From assembly GCA_001871685.1 (NCBI GenBank), contig MNVK01000012.1, positions 1-5,169 on the forward strand: DNA of 5,169 bases, given 5' to 3'. The stretch is from Nitrospirae bacterium CG1_02_44_142. Its GTDB lineage: Bacteria; Nitrospirota; Thermodesulfovibrionia; Thermodesulfovibrionales; UBA1546. Under the pieces are notes generated by a model that did no database searches, was not told the origin of the DNA, and saw nothing but the letters and a program-made list of their open reading frames with translations. Position numbers and translations under genes: made by a program. This document shows positions 4,643-5,169 of the stretch, piece by piece. How positions within the stretch are numbered: position 1 is the first letter of the stretch; each line of letters begins with the position of its first letter.

Positions 4643-5169
4643 ATGTTATTCAAAGTAATTTTACTCTTTACGGCAATCTTAATCCAGTTGCTCCCATCAA
4701 AAATATTTGCCGAGACAAGAATCCGCTGCGCGTCAACCACAAGCACGCAGAACTCAGGATTATTTGATTACATCCTGCCGATTTTTGAAAAAAAGACAGG
4801 GATAAAGGTTGACATTATCGCAGTCGGCACAGGCGCGGCTATTGAAATAGGCAGGAGAGGCGATGCAGATGTTGTGTTTGTTCATGCTAAGGAGCAGGAA
4901 CTGAAGGCTGTTGAGGAAGGTTATTTCGTAAACCGTCATGATGTTATGTATAATGACTTTGTCATAATTGGGCCGTCAAACGACCCTGTAAAGATAAAGG
5001 GGATGAAATCGGCTTCTGAGGTGTTCAAGAAGATAGCTGAAAACAGTGCCTTCTTCGTATCTCGCGGCGATAACTCAGGAACTCATACAAAAGAACTTTC
5101 CCTCTGGAAGAAAGCAAATATAGATCCCAAAGGGGGTTCTCGTAAGGGGGACAAAGTCCACCTTACGCA
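4643..5169 (+). CDS. tupA: Tungstate ABC transporter substrate-binding protein, partial
   Basis: This gene runs off the right edge after 175 codons. The product is predicted to be an exported tungstate-binding protein feeding a TupBC importer that would lie downstream; tungsten use fits an anaerobe with tungsto-enzymes. Residues 1-23 form a signal peptide (Lys4, hydrophobic core, IFA before Glu24). The mature part begins with the family's oxyanion-binding stretch ASTTSTQNSGL (30-40) and keeps KKTGIKVDIIAVGTGAA (50-66), GDADVVFVHA (73-82), VNRHDVMYNDFVIIGP (96-111) and FVSRGDNSGTHTKELSLW (138-155). After DPKG (161-164), where homologues continue with a WY-containing segment, the frame enters GSRKGDKVHLT, encoded largely by a hairpin (5141-5167). 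AAAGGA at 4628-4633, 9 nt upstream, supports the ATG at 4643. Whether the gene stays intact beyond the edge cannot be seen. Confidence 0.9.
   Translation, partial: MLFKVILLFTAILIQLLPSKIFAETRIRCASTTSTQNSGLFDYILPIFEKKTGIKVDIIAVGTGAAIEIGRRGDADVVFVHAKEQELKAVEEGYFVNRHDVMYNDFVIIGPSNDPVKIKGMKSASEVFKKIAENSAFFVSRGDNSGTHTKELSLWKKANIDPKGGSRKGDKVHLT
5141..5167. repeat. Hairpin-forming palindromic element inside tupA
   Basis: The arms CGTAAGGGGGAC (5141-5152) and GTCCACCTTACG (5156-5167) pair at 11 of 12 positions around an AAA loop; the one mismatch is G5148 against A5160. It lies in the reading frame of tupA and contains no stop in that frame. Its position, exactly where the protein departs from TupA homologues, suggests an inserted mobile palindromic repeat. 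The window ends two bases later, so its right boundary is unknown. Confidence 0.7.

Noticed and set aside
1..5169. CRISPR array, tRNA, rRNA or transposase
   Set aside because: No repeat-spacer pattern, tRNA-like cloverleaf, ribosomal RNA signature or transposase motif was seen. The tandem octamers are too short and lack spacers.

Overview
The window looks like a chromosomal segment from an anaerobic, moderate-GC (low-to-mid 40s % by eye) Gram-negative-type bacterium. The order rpiB-glyA-nrdR, followed by a tungstate-binding protein gene, suggests something like Nitrospirota (Thermodesulfovibrio-like) or a deltaproteobacterial-grade anaerobe. That placement is inference from gene content and protein style; no taxonomic marker is present.

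Left part (1-1270): the N-terminus of a zinc-dependent medium-chain alcohol dehydrogenase runs off the left edge on the minus strand. Divergent from it is a compact toxin-antitoxin pair on the plus strand, a Phd/YefM-type antitoxin (293-562) overlapping a PIN-domain VapC-type ribonuclease (532-1002). A 268-bp stretch follows that looks empty. It holds a near-consensus sigma-70 promoter (1014-1042), a perfect 20-bp palindrome (1115-1134) and a tiny open frame with a CxxCxGxG motif.

Middle and right (1271-4502, all minus strand): the transcription order is rpiB -> glyA -> nrdR -> an LsrF-like class I aldolase/thiolase gene. rpiB and glyA overlap by 11 bp and have a good promoter upstream (4523-4550). 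The two wider gaps in the cluster (glyA-nrdR and nrdR-lsrF-like) are filled with short tandem repeats of related form (GGTGAATN octamers and AGTGAAY-like heptamers). Both also occur in inverted orientation and can fold as RNA hairpins just upstream of the next gene. Together the genes cover pentose-phosphate interconversion (RpiB), one-carbon units and glycine (GlyA), control of ribonucleotide reductase (NrdR), and a sugar-phosphate-type aldolase. This is a nucleotide-precursor theme with one enzyme of uncertain substrate.

Right edge (4503-5169): divergent from rpiB is a secreted tungstate-binding protein gene (tupA), which runs off the right edge and has its own clear promoter. Where TupA homologues continue with a conserved W-Y-containing segment, the frame instead enters a near-perfect hairpin (5141-5167) that stays open. 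This looks like a palindromic repeat element inserted in frame into a protein gene, and is the most interesting observation together with the orphan promoter at 1014-1042 and the inverted octamer repeats before nrdR.
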